NCBI GenBank assembly: GCA_947629405.1
Contig: CANRDL010000013.1
Coordinates: 1 to 32,046 of the forward strand
Source: an uncultured Bacilli bacterium
Lineage (GTDB): Bacteria; Bacillota_I; Bacilli_A; RF39; UBA660
Reading direction: 5' to 3'
DNA: 32,046 nt
Shown here: positions 9,393 to 19,400 of the stretch, one piece after another
How the letters are laid out: each line of letters opens with the position of its first letter
Numbering within the stretch: the stretch's first letter is position 1
Translations under genes and position numbers: made by a program
The notes under the pieces: generated by a model
Told to the model about the DNA's origin: nothing
The model's input: the letters and a program-made list of their open reading frames with translations, nothing else
Database searches by the model: none

Positions 9393-9665
9393 TTAATTAA
9401 TAGCTGCTTTTAATTTGCTTCCAGCTTTGAAAGAAGCAACTGTTTTAGCAGGAATTTTTAAAGGTTCTTTAGTAAGTGGATTAATTCCTTCTCTTGCAGC
9501 TCTTTCTTTAGTAGCAAAAGTTCCAAATCCAACTAAAGCAACTTTTCCTTCTTTTTTAAGACCTTCAGTTATTCCTTCTATTGTAGCATCTAAAGCACGA
9601 GTAGCATCAGCTTTTGAAAGACCAGCTTTTGCAGCAATAAATTCTACTAATTCTGTTTTACTCAT
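9393..9665 (-). CDS. hup: HU-family nucleoid DNA-binding protein
   Basis: The 90-aa product is a full-length HU/IHF-family histone-like protein, a homodimeric DNA-bending protein of the nucleoid. It shows the N-terminal helices (MSKTELVEFIAAKAGLSKADA), the conserved GFGTF turn (about residues 46-50), the beta-arm segment GINPLTKEPLKIPA, whose Pro intercalates into DNA, and the closing FKAGSKLKAAI. The ATG at 9665 follows GGAGG by 8 nt. It is monocistronic, with its own promoter and a strong terminator. Codon use in this short gene looks less AT-biased than its neighbours (many GCA and GCT Ala codons), as expected for a highly expressed gene. Confidence 0.97.
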   Translation of the reverse strand: MSKTELVEFIAAKAGLSKADATRALDATIEGITEGLKKEGKVALVGFGTFATKERAAREGINPLTKEPLKIPAKTVASFKAGSKLKAAIN

Positions 9666-9703
9666 TTTTCTACCTCCTAAATGTTTTTTTATAAGGGTCT
9701 TTT

Positions 9704-9751
9704 TTATTATCCTTACATTTACAAGATATCAAAATTTAGTAGAAAAATCAA
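9704..9751 (-). promoter_or_regulatory. hup promoter region with two overlapping candidate promoters
   Basis: Two sigma-A-like pairs with 17-nt spacers overlap on the minus strand. One is TTGATA (9732-9727) with TAATAA (9709-9704); the other is TTGATT (9751-9746) with TATCTT (9728-9723). Either gives a 30-60 nt leader ending in GGAGG. Confidence 0.45.
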
Positions 9752-9779
9752 GATAAATTGTACATTTTTCGTAAATTAC

Positions 9780-9808
9780 AACATAAAAAATAGGTTTTAA
9801 CCTATTTA
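9780..9808 (-). terminator. Terminator at the spoIVA 3' end
   Basis: The inverted repeat AAATAGGTTT/TAACCTATTT (9788-9807) overlaps the spoIVA stop codon. On the minus strand it is followed by a short T-rich tract. Confidence 0.6.
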
Positions 9809-10921
9809 TATTACTAAAGCAATTAAATTATTAGCTCCTTTATTGACTATTTTAGTTATAGTTTTACCTAATTTATAACGAGTATTTTCTGGCATAATAG
9901 AAAGTTTGGCTTGGATTCCTTCTTTGACAATTTCATCTAAACTTCTTCCAAATATTTCACTTTTCCAAATATTAGATGGATTAGTTTCATAATCTTTCAT
10001 CAAGTAATCAATTAATTCTTTACTTTGAAGTTCACTACCAATAATTGGTTCAAAAGTAGATTCTACATCAACTTTTATTAAATGAATTGATGATGCTAAA
10101 GCATTTAATTTAACTCCATAACGGGAACCTTGTTTAATTATTTCTGGAGTTTCTAATTTCATTTCTTTTAAAGTTGGATACACAATGCCATATCCTGTAC
10201 TTTTGGCTTGTTTTAAAGCATTTTTAATTTGATCATATTCTTCTCTACCACTTGAAAATTCTTTAAATACTTTTAATAAAGAGGCTTTCGTAGCAATAGT
10301 TGATCCCATCATATTTTTTAAAACTTCATTATATAATGATGGATCACTATCAATAGAAAGAGTAATAATTCCTTCTTTAGTATCTAGTTCAGTAATTTTG
10401 GCCGTTTTTATATATTCATCTGCTTCAAAATGACTAATTATATTATCTACATCTTTAATTTTATCAACTTCAATAACACTTTCTTTTATTTTTTCAAGAT
10501 AGTGTTTCTTTATTTCATGATCATTGTCTAAAACATCTATCCATTCAGGAATATTAACATTAATTTGCATGACTGGGAATTCATATAAAGCCTTTTTTAA
10601 AATATCATAAATTTCAGTTTCATTCATTTTTTCAACACTTATAGGGACAACTGGTACATCATAAGTTTCTTTTAAATCATTAGATATTCTTAATGCTTTT
10701 TCTCCTTGAGGATCCGCACTATTTAAAATTACAATAAATGGTTTTCCCATACTTTTTAATTGACTAATTACTTTTTCTTCAGCTTCAATATATGAATTTC
10801 TTTTGATTTCACCAAAAGAACCATCACTAGTTATAACTATTCCAATTGTTGAATGATCTTTAATTACCTTTTCTGTTCCAATTTCCGCAGCTTCTATAAA
10901 AGGCATATTTTCATCAAACCA
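9806..10921 (-). CDS. spoIVA: SpoIVA, C-terminal 3' part (codons 123-492) of a split spore-coat ATPase gene
   Basis: SpoIVA is the ATPase that coats the outer forespore membrane in the mother cell and forms the basement layer of the spore coat. This part encodes FDENMPFIEAAEIGTEKVIKDHSTIGIVIT through the C-terminal RYKLGKTI...LIALVI. It closely follows the B. subtilis protein as I recall it (PFHEAAEIGTRKVIQEHSTIGVVIT; ARYKLKETL...LIAIIL). It has no start of its own: the first ATG (10906) lacks a Shine-Dalgarno and lies inside the conserved region, with homologous codons FDEN before it. The TGG at 10921-10919 is the copy shared with the N-terminal part at 22023-22021. Joined there, the gene is 122 + 370 = 492 codons in frame, with no frameshift or internal stop. 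As it stands it should not be translated; the intact 370-codon frame argues for continuing selection or a recent insertion. Confidence 0.95.
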   Translation of the reverse strand, partial: WFDENMPFIEAAEIGTEKVIKDHSTIGIVITSDGSFGEIKRNSYIEAEEKVISQLKSMGKPFIVILNSADPQGEKALRISNDLKETYDVPVVPISVEKMNETEIYDILKKALYEFPVMQINVNIPEWIDVLDNDHEIKKHYLEKIKESVIEVDKIKDVDNIISHFEADEYIKTAKITELDTKEGIITLSIDSDPSLYNEVLKNMMGSTIATKASLLKVFKEFSSGREEYDQIKNALKQAKSTGYGIVYPTLKEMKLETPEIIKQGSRYGVKLNALASSIHLIKVDVESTFEPIIGSELQSKELIDYLMKDYETNPSNIWKSEIFGRSLDEIVKEGIQAKLSIMPENTRYKLGKTITKIVNKGANNLIALVI

Positions 10922-10946
10922 CCGTGAACTTAAAAAGTGATACCTT
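10919..10946. other. Attachment site at the left end of the spoIVA element (recombinase side)
   Basis: The TGG core is on the minus strand at 10921-10919. Fifteen nt into the element begins AAAAGTGATACCT (10934-10946), a 13-bp exact inverted copy of the repeat at the other end. The outer flank is spoIVA codons FDEN. Distance and symmetry fit one arm of a large serine integrase attP joined to half of attB. Confidence 0.8.
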
Positions 10947-10981
10947 AGTGGCTAAAAAAATATGTATCTTATTAAATATAG

Positions 10982-12568
10982 TTAATCTAATACTTCACTT
11001 TTAGCAATTCTATAATGAATTTCTAATTTTTTATCTTTTGTTACATAGATTTTAGCAATTAATTTATTAAGCATTTCTTTAGTTGGATTTTTCATTTTTA
11101 AAAAGTTTTCTACTACAGTTAAATAGTCTTCTAAAACTACTGATGAATCACTTATTGAGTTTATTTCCCTTCTATATTTTTTTATTTTTGTATGGGCTAT
11201 ATTTATTTCTTCATCAGTTTGATTATATAACCTTTGGTAAGTATCAATACTAATGATACCATTAAATTTATCATCATATAATGAATCTTGTTTTAATTTT
11301 AGCTTTTCAATACTTTTAGTTAAAGTATCTATTTTCTTATTAAGTTCATTTTTAGGATTAACATAATCTTTTTTAATTATTTTGGCAAATTCTTCTTTAT
11401 CTTTCATATATTTCAAAGATAATTCACTAATTTTACATAAAATAGTCTTTTCGAGTTTTGTATAATTCATATAATGAGAGAAACATATACCATATTTACT
11501 AAACTTTCTATAATTGTTACAATTCATTGTTATCCGGTTTCTTTTTTTATCATAACTAATGCTCATTTTTGCACCACAGTCTTTGCAATAAATAAAATCC
11601 GATAATATATATTCTACATTCCTTCTATTTTTATTATAATTATTTGCTTTATCCTTAATTTGTTGAGCTAAATTAAAAGTTTCTTTACTAATTAGTGGCT
11701 CATGAGCATGTTCTTTTATGCACCATTCACTTTTAGCTACTTTTTTTCTTTTCTTAATTTTATAATTTATATTTTGAGAAGTATGTTGTATAAGAACTCC
11801 AGTATATATTGGATTTTTAATAATGTTTCTGACAGAACAATGTTTCCATATTTGCGGATGGTTACATTTTATTAAATTTTTTTCTTTATTCTTTAACATA
11901 ATAGGCGTTGGTATTTCTTCTTTAGTTAAAATTTCCGCAATTTTAGAACTACCATAGCCACTTATATATAAATCAAATATTTTTTTTACTATTGGAGCAG
12001 TTTTAGGATCAGGTATCAATTGATGTTTATTATCTGGATGGCGCATATAACCATAAGATGGAACACTACCACAAAACTTTCCATCTTTTTTCATTTGCAG
12101 TAAATTAGAACGAACTTTTTTAGATATATCTTTAGCATACATATCATTCATACTTAATTTAAACGGCATCATATCACTACCACTTGTTTCATAAAAAGTA
12201 TCTATATCATCATTTACAGCAATATATCTAATACCTTTTTCTGGAAAATAATTTTCAACATAATATCCTGTTTGAATATGATCTCTACCTAATCTTGACA
12301 AATCTTTAGTAAGTATCATATTTATACGATTATCTTCTATATCTTTGATTAATCTTTTAAACTCCGGACGATTAAAATTACCACCAGAATAACCATCATC
12401 TACATATTCATCAACTACATGTAGCCCATTTGCTTTTAAATAACCCATTAATAAACATCTTTGATTAGTGACTGACTCACTCTCTAAATCATCACCATCT
12501 TCTCGAGATAATCTTATATATAAACCAATTTTATAATTAATATTGTCATTATTGTAATGCCTATACAT
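10982..12568 (-). CDS. Large serine recombinase (site-specific integrase/excisionase of the spoIVA element)
   Basis: This 528-aa enzyme should cut and rejoin DNA at the element ends through a phosphoserine linkage. The resolvase-type catalytic domain (about 13-155) has the nucleophile Ser21 in YIRLSREDG, and the conserved DLSRLGRDH (89-97) supplies the active-site arginines. A recombinase domain follows (about 170-290; GSVPSYGYMRHP, NPIYTGVLIQ). A zinc ribbon has Cys328, Cys331, Cys350 and Cys362, and a Lys/Glu-rich coiled coil (about 395-470) is typical of this class, where it controls synapsis and directionality. The DGDDLESESVTNQR segment is typical of TnpX/TndX-like and related clostridial recombinases. 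It looks intact, ends 60 nt from the left attachment site, and its start overlaps the 41-aa ORF by 8 bp, so the two are translationally coupled. SpoIVCA (skin) and SprA (SPbeta) play the equivalent role in B. subtilis. Confidence 0.95.
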   Translation of the reverse strand: MYRHYNNDNINYKIGLYIRLSREDGDDLESESVTNQRCLLMGYLKANGLHVVDEYVDDGYSGGNFNRPEFKRLIKDIEDNRINMILTKDLSRLGRDHIQTGYYVENYFPEKGIRYIAVNDDIDTFYETSGSDMMPFKLSMNDMYAKDISKKVRSNLLQMKKDGKFCGSVPSYGYMRHPDNKHQLIPDPKTAPIVKKIFDLYISGYGSSKIAEILTKEEIPTPIMLKNKEKNLIKCNHPQIWKHCSVRNIIKNPIYTGVLIQHTSQNINYKIKKRKKVAKSEWCIKEHAHEPLISKETFNLAQQIKDKANNYNKNRRNVEYILSDFIYCKDCGAKMSISYDKKRNRITMNCNNYRKFSKYGICFSHYMNYTKLEKTILCKISELSLKYMKDKEEFAKIIKKDYVNPKNELNKKIDTLTKSIEKLKLKQDSLYDDKFNGIISIDTYQRLYNQTDEEINIAHTKIKKYRREINSISDSSVVLEDYLTVVENFLKMKNPTKEMLNKLIAKIYVTKDKKLEIHYRIAKSEVLD

Positions 12569-12686
12569 TACTTTTTCCTTTCTTAGACAATATTACATTT
12601 TTAATGTAATAATTATGAATACAACTTTTTAATATATCTTTTAAATTATTTCCATCTACGGCATAAAACTCTTCTATTTCATACAT
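12561..12686 (-). CDS. 41-aa ORF coupled to the recombinase
   Basis: I do not recognise this peptide (MYEIEEFYAVDGNNLKDILKSCIHNYYIKNV...). The ATG at 12686 follows GGAGG by 8 nt, an excellent ribosome-binding site; the longer frame upstream (MFFFFFLVH...) would read through a terminator hairpin and is rejected. Its stop overlaps the recombinase start by 8 bp, so it is the first gene of a two-gene recombinase operon. Small proteins encoded beside large serine recombinases can be recombination directionality factors (SprB of SPbeta is one), so this is a candidate. It could equally be a leader peptide that only couples translation. Confidence 0.65.
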   Translation of the reverse strand: MYEIEEFYAVDGNNLKDILKSCIHNYYIKNVILSKKGKSNV

Positions 12687-12711
12687 AGATTTATCCTCCG
12701 TTATCATAAAA

Positions 12712-12719
12712 ATTGTATG
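12712..12719 (-). promoter_or_regulatory. Sigma-E-like -10 element of the recombinase operon
   Basis: CATACAAT on the minus strand (12719-12712) equals the B. subtilis sigma-E -10 consensus as I recall it (CATACA-T). It lies 26 nt before the 41-aa ORF start and directly after a terminator. The -35 position falls in a pyrimidine run with no good match, and a sigma-A reading (TTGTTC, 20-nt spacer, TACAAT) is also poor, so this is a suggestion only. Confidence 0.35.
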
Positions 12720-12723
12720 AACT

Positions 12724-12772
12724 AAAAAAAAGAAAAAGAACAATGTTATATTTATTAGACATTATTCTTTTT
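12724..12772 (-). terminator. Hairpin separating the cargo operon from the recombinase operon
   Basis: Arms AAAAAGAACAATGT (12733-12746) and ACATTATTCTTTTT (12759-12772) pair with one mismatch around a 12-nt loop. On the minus strand a long T run follows. It would stop cargo transcripts before the recombinase. Confidence 0.65.
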
Positions 12773-12809
12773 TTAATTTAAATATTTTTGAAATATTTAC
12801 ATAAATTTA

Positions 12810-12845
12810 TTTTAAAAAAAGTAGATTATTTATGTAATCTACTTA
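12810..12845 (-). terminator. Terminator of the thioredoxin-like gene
   Basis: The inverted repeat AAGTAGATTA (12819-12828) and TAATCTACTT (12835-12844) overlaps the 3' end of the gene and is followed on the minus strand by seven T residues. With the hairpin at 12724-12772 it forms a double block. Confidence 0.75.
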
Positions 12846-13392
12846 ATAGTTTTTTCTTCTTAATTATTAAACCTGCACCTATAAGCAAACAAATACTAAC
12901 AATAACTATGATAACTTTTATAAAAACAGAAAATTTTTTTTGTTGATTATAAATACCTTTATTTTGTGCTATACAATCTTTAATATCTTCATTTTTTCGT
13001 ATTTTTGATACTACATCACAATAATCACTTGTATTTTCATAAGATTTTATTGCTTCTGTTAGATTTTCTTTAATTTTATTGTTGAATCCAATAAAGTAAT
13101 TAGTTCCTATTATAATTAAAGGAGTATCTTCTTTTTTTATATTTAATGCTTCTCTAAGTTTTTTGTTCAATTCTTTATTACTATCAACTTTAATATATTC
13201 TGGTCTAACACGATTGTTGTCTTTTAAATGTTGTTGTAAAAATTCTTTTCCTTTATCACAATTATTACAATTATCTTCATAAATGAAATATACTACAATG
13301 TTATTGTAAGAAGAGTTAGTTGCAAGTGCCTTTGATGTAGTTGGTAAACATAAAAGTACTAGAAGAAAAAACATATATAATAGTTTTTTCAT
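12826..13392 (-). CDS. Secreted membrane-anchored thioredoxin-like protein
   Basis: The 188-aa product has an N-terminal signal peptide (about residues 1-25), an extracellular thioredoxin-like domain with a redox Cys pair C42-N-N-C45 in VVYFIYEDNCNNC, the family's beta-strand/cis-Pro region (EDTPLIIIG), and a C-terminal membrane helix (about 158-176) followed by KKKK. It is therefore predicted to be held on the outer face of the membrane, thiol side out. Two further Cys (about 129 and 139) lie before the membrane helix. It is the last gene of the cargo operon, 53 nt after the giant secreted protein, so it may act on the folding or disulfides of its neighbours; that is inference. The ATG follows GGAG with good spacing. 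Confidence 0.8.
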   Translation of the reverse strand: MKKLLYMFFLLVLLCLPTTSKALATNSSYNNIVVYFIYEDNCNNCDKGKEFLQQHLKDNNRVRPEYIKVDSNKELNKKLREALNIKKEDTPLIIIGTNYFIGFNNKIKENLTEAIKSYENTSDYCDVVSKIRKNEDIKDCIAQNKGIYNQQKKFSVFIKVIIVIVSICLLIGAGLIIKKKKLLSRLHK

Positions 13393-13408
13393 TTTATCTC
13401 CTTATATT

Positions 13409-13447
13409 TTAAATAAAGGTGTAATGTCGTCATCACACCTTTATTTT
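13409..13447 (-). terminator. Hairpin between the giant-protein gene and the thioredoxin-like gene
   Basis: A 12-bp inverted repeat, AAATAAAGGTGT (13411-13422) with ACACCTTTATTT (13434-13445), overlaps the stop of the 2317-aa gene. The minus strand has no clear T run after it, so it may attenuate or protect the message rather than fully terminate. Confidence 0.5.
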
Positions 13448-16400
13448 ATTCTGAATATACAGTTGATCCTGTATGTTTTTCCCACCATTTGATTCCTTTG
13501 TTATAAAAATCAATGATATCTTGTTCAGTAAGAGCTTTGTCATTTTCTGCTAAAAATTCTTTTGGTGCTTTTATTTCAGTTGAATTTACATTTTCAAAAG
13601 AAACATTAAATGTATTATCTGAACTTTTTTGACTTGTTTTTATGCTCTTTATATATTGTTCATTATCATCTAGTTTAATTTCAACTTCTACTATTTCATT
13701 TAAAGCCCATTCAGCAGAACTATATTTTGAGTTTGAAAGATAATTCTTTTTTACCCAATCATTATATTTGTCTCTATTTAAAGTTGCTATATAAGTATGC
13801 TCTTTTCCTTCAGCTAATTTTACCTTATCTATAGCATTGATGTAAGTTTCTCCCATAACATCAGTTAGCATTGTAACTTCTTGAATAGCACGACCTACTT
13901 GAATTGGATGAATATATTCCCAATCATTGATATATACTTTTCCTTCTTCATGTTTAGTTTGTTTTCTTGTTACTACACTAACTTTAGAATCTTCTTTTCC
14001 AACATATTTTAAAGAGAATGTATATTCTTCTACATTATCTTTAGTTGACGTTAAATGAGTTAAACCTAATTCACTATTATATTTATAAGTAAATTCTTCA
14101 GTATAACCATTTATATGATTATCTTTTTTTACTGTAAAACTCTTAGAATTTAATGTGTTTTTTGCTGCTGCATTAACCTTTTCTTCTAAAGTTTCTACAC
14201 CACTATAATCAATTGTATATGTATTATCTGTTTTTTTATCACCATTATAATCAATAGCAATATTATAAACTTTTCCAGCTTCATTATTGATTTTTGAAGA
14301 TTTTATAGCTTCCAAGTTTAATTTCATAGTATTAGCACTACTTATTACTGCTACACCATTATTACTTTTTAAAGAATATAAATATTTCTCACTATTTTCA
14401 TTTGGATCTGTAACAGTTACTGTAGATACTCTATCATCAAATTTACTTGATGTTAAAGTCAATGGTAAATAAAATTTACCATCATCACTTTGACTTACTA
14501 ATCCAGAGTATTTATTCCCATTTTTAGTTAAACCTGAAATAGTTGCAGACTCAGGAACATTTGAAGGAACCATTTCAATTTGATTTATAAAAGTTAGTCC
14601 TGTTACACCTTGTGGGGCTTTTTCATAAGTTTTTCCATCTTTGTCTATATAAGTAACTTTAACTTTTGATAAATCTGCATCAAGTAAAATACTACCAAAA
14701 TCTTTGTTTTCATCACTATATTCAACAGCAATGTTTATATTAGAATTATTTGCTAAAGATATATTTGCTTTTGTACCTGATGCATCTTTTTCAAATTTAA
14801 TAGCATAATCATTTTCATTAAATGTATTACTATTTATTTTAATATTATCGTCTTCTTGTAAAATATTTTCAGAAGAAAATTTGCTAATAATTACTGCTGT
14901 TTTCTTTAAATCTTCTGAAGATAATTGTCTAAATGTGTTATAAGAAATATTGGAACCTGTAGCTAGTTCGTTAGCAACATAAATATAACCTTTATTAAAT
15001 TTATTACCACTATTGTTAAATGTTGACCACCTAATATCGACAATAGACTTATTATTACCATGATAATAAATAGCATAATCAACAGCATCCCCAGAATTAT
15101 TAATAACACATTGCCACATTGAAACATCTTGTGCATTTCCTGTTATATCAATTAATGCATTATTGCTTGAACCTTGAGTAAATTCCAAATTCAAACGAGA
15201 TAAGAATACATTATCTGCAGAAATTTTAATGTTTCCAACTTTAATTTTTGAAATTTCAGGTTTACCAATAATTGAAACTGATCTAGAAAGATTAATTTCA
15301 GGCATTACATTAGTCATATCAATTTCATTAATTGTATCAATATATATTTCAGTTATTTCTTGGTTTTCAAGTGCTTCTTTTAAAGCAGTTGCAGTTGTAA
15401 CTTTAGTAACATTTTTAGGTAATGATACCTTATATGAAGAATAATAAGTTTTATCATCTGTTGCTTTTAATTCGTCTTTTTGAACAATACCTTCTGGTAA
15501 TGTTGAATAATCTCCATTTCCATCATAAACTGTCTTATCTCTTGATTCAGTAAATCCTAGTAATTCATAAACATTGCCATCATAAGTAAGCTTATAAAAT
15601 GCTTTAAATACACTCTCTGGTGGTAAAGAAACTTTCTCATTATAATAATTGTAACTTACAAATTTTAAAATTTGACGCCCCTCATAATTATGGAAAATAG
15701 TCTCATATATTTTAGAATTGTTAGAATCATTGTAGTAATTATAATACTTATAATCAAGATCTTCTTCTTTGACATCACCGTAACTTCCAACAACTTTACT
15801 ACTATATTTTGTTATTTTCTCTTTTGTAACTCTTAGTGCCGTTTTAGATTCTTTGTCTTTTAAATCAACTTTTGTATTTTCTTTTTCTGCTTTAACTAAT
15901 GGTTTATTATAGTGTTCACTATCAAATGTCATATTTGATGCTGTTAAACTAGCACCATCTTTAACTTCAATACCAGCTTCAAATGATTCAGGGATAGAAT
16001 CACTATGTGTTATTTTTACCCCTGCTGTAGTTAATGAACCATTTTCAACAATAATTGCTTGGTTTTGAGAATTTTTTAATTCAATATTCTTAATAGTTAC
16101 AGCATTGCTTTTAACTGTAAATATTGTATTTACACCACTTCCAGCAGTAATAGTGTAACTACTAGAACCGCCATCTATTTCTACTTTTCTTTCAATATCT
16201 ATAGTTTTATCAACTTTGAAATTATCGCCTATAAATATATGTTCTGCCTTACTACTTAATGCATTTTCTAATTCTTGTTGTGTTTTAACAACAACCATAT
16301 CTGATTCAAATGTAAACTTGTAATCAGTTGGTACTTCTATATTACTTGCAAGTGAAATTCCTTGTTGAGCAGGTGCTTTTACAAGTGTAACTGTTTTTGA

Positions 16401-19400
16401 AACTTTTTCTGGATTAAATTTCAATGTGAAGCTTTCATATCCTTCTTTATTAGCAAGGTCACTTAAAGTTACATCTTCATCAGTTTTACCATCAAAATTT
16501 TCTTTTAATATTTTTGAGTATAATTCTTTTGCACCATCTTGAATTGCTTTCTTTAATTGTGCTTGGTCTTCTATACCATTTTTTGTAAATGTTTTTTCTT
16601 CTCCATTAACTGATAATGTTATTTCGTTAATTTCTTCTTTTGATAATATATAAGCTATTGCCCCTGGAATGCTTGTATCATTCATTCTTGATAATTTAGT
16701 TGTAGGATCAATTACTGTAATAGTAATTTCTCCACTATTTTCTACATAATCTTCGATTTTAAATTCACTACTAAAGTCTTCTGATTTTGAATCTTCTGTT
16801 TTATTTAAATCTTCAAGAACATCAGCTATAAATTTATCTGAATACAAATTCCAATGTGGTTCTAAAGTTATATTATCTTCTGTATCAGAAGTAATTACTG
16901 TACCTACAATATTTGTACCTTCTTCATTTGCCCAATAAGCAAAATTATGATATGAATCAGAAACCTCTGGTGTATCTTCTGGTAACATATCTTCTGTAAT
17001 TGTATCACCATCATATACTGTTAAACCTGTTTTTAGCCCATTAAATGTTAATTTATGTGCTTCTTCAAAGCTTAATTTACTATAATCAATTGTATATTCA
17101 TATGGTAAGAAGGCATCTCCATCTCCATCAAAATCGATTTCATATTTAATTTTCTTATCAGAACTATCATCTAATCTAAATAAAACCATTACCCAACCTT
17201 GTTCATATTCCTCAGAAGTTGGTTCATAAGTTTTTTTAACTTTACTTTCAGTATTTAATATTAATTTCCAAGTATTTTTATAATCTGCAAACCAATCTTC
17301 ATCTTTTGGAACTGATATTTTAATAGGTACAAAATATCCTTTATTATTTGTAAAACCACTTTTTAAAGTTTGTTCTTTAATTGTACCTTCAATTCCTTCA
17401 ATATAAGGTTCTATATCAGGTTGTTCCGCATTTAATTTATCTTTTACTTCATCTACTGTTGTTGAATCAAAATCATATCCTTCTAGTTCTTTTTTCTCTG
17501 GAGAATTATCATCTAAATTTTCTGTATCTAATAAAGCAAAACTAGCGCCAGAAGAAGAATCTTGAAATTTCAATTCACTATAATCAATTGTTACTGTATA
17601 AGGAGCATATTCCTCTTTATCCTTACCATCTAAATCAACTGTTATCGTAAAATACTTGTCTTCAGGAGCTACTGGAGAGCCATCATCATTAGCAGCCCTT
17701 AAAGCTTTTAAAATATATAATTCTTTATTACTATAAAAATCATGATCAAATATATCAATTGCTGATTCAGTTTCATCATTTTCATCATGGAAGAATTTAA
17801 CATTAATTGTATCTTCATCAATTGAACCATCTGGTCCCATATTTTCTGGAGCATTTGTTAATTTTAAAAGTAATCCCAAGTAATAAAGAACATGATCTGA
17901 TTCAAATGGATTCTCGTTATCTTCCCATTCTTCATCTGTAAATATTGGAAGTACTCCACTTACTTTATAAGTATTAGCTTTTTCTGGATCTAATTCTACT
18001 TTAGTATAATAGCCTTCTTTAGTAAGCCATCCATCATCAACAAATTGACTACCATCTTTAGAATCTAACCCTTCGATTGTAAATAATGATGATTTTTCAA
18101 AAGTAAGTTTGCTGTAATCTATTGTTACTAATGTAGGTAAATATTCATCACCTGTACCATCATAATCTACACTGTAATATAATTTACAATTTCCAGAATT
18201 AGTTTTGCATTTAGGATCTTCTGTGAATTGATAAAGAATTGTTAAACTATTATCTTCTTTGTCATATTCACTTTCCTTAAACGTTTTTTTAACATTTCCA
18301 CTGCCATTTAAATTATTGTCAGTTAAACGTGATATTTTAACATTTTCAGGTTTTACACCTTCTGGTAATTTAAAGGTAAAATCAAAATAGTATCCTGTTT
18401 TTTCAGCAAAAACATTATCATTAAGTACTTGTTCAACTAATTTACCTTCTAATGTATAATTTCCATCAGTTCCAGAAATTTTAACGCCTGAATTAACTTC
18501 AGATTTATAACCATATCCTTTTAATTGTTCTTTATCAGTTGCTGATGCACCATCAACTTTAACTTCAGCAATTGTTTTTTCTTGAAGTTTTAATTCACTC
18601 CAATCAAATGTAATTGTATATGGAGCATACTCTTCTCCGTCTCCATCCATATCTACTATAATTTCAAATGTTCTATCTGTAGCTTTTTTATCAAGATGCC
18701 TTAAAATATAAAGTACATCTTTTCCATCAAAAGATTCAGATGTAATAGTTTTACCTTCTTCTCCTTTATGGATAAATTGAACAGTTACTTTATCACTTCC
18801 ATTAGTTGTTTTATCTAAAGTTTTAATTACAAATGGTAAGTAATATCCTGTTGCTTCATCATCTTCAAATGGTTTTTTACCTTCTTCAAATGATTCTAAT
18901 ATTGGTAATAATCCTGTTACTTTTACAGTTGTTCCTGTAGTATCAAATTTAACATTAAATTTACTTGGTTCTGTCCAACCATAAGCTGTATCAAGTGCAG
19001 TCTTTCCAGATTCATCAATAGATTCTACACTAAATTTAGATGATTTTTCTAAAATTAAGTCTTTTAAATCAATTTCGTAATCAACTGGGAAATATTCATC
19101 GCCATCTTCACCATCTAAATCAACTGTTATTGTAATTGGTTTACTTTTATTGGCATCAGATGTAGAAAATAAAATAGTTACACCAGTTGAATCGGTAATT
19201 TTGCTTGTTTTATTACCCTTATTTCCAGGATATGTAACAGTTGCTTTATTATATAAACTTTCATCAATATTTTGCCCAACACTTAATAAGAAATAAAATC
19301 CTGTTTTTTCATCTTTTGAGAAAACATTTTCATTGATTTCTTGTTGAACAATAGTACCAGTTAATTTATATTTATTAGCACCATCAACATCTTTTAATTC

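Noticed and set aside
10906-10921. Start codon for the spoIVA C-terminal part at the ATG of MPFIEAAEIG
   Set aside because: There is no Shine-Dalgarno, the ATG lies inside the conserved region, and homologous codons (FDEN, after W) precede it. It is the 3' part of one gene, not a separate CDS.
12687-12743. Longer 60-aa version of the small ORF starting MFFFFFLVH
   Set aside because: It would be translated through a terminator hairpin and its T run and lacks a Shine-Dalgarno. The internal ATG at 12686 has GGAGG at 8 nt.
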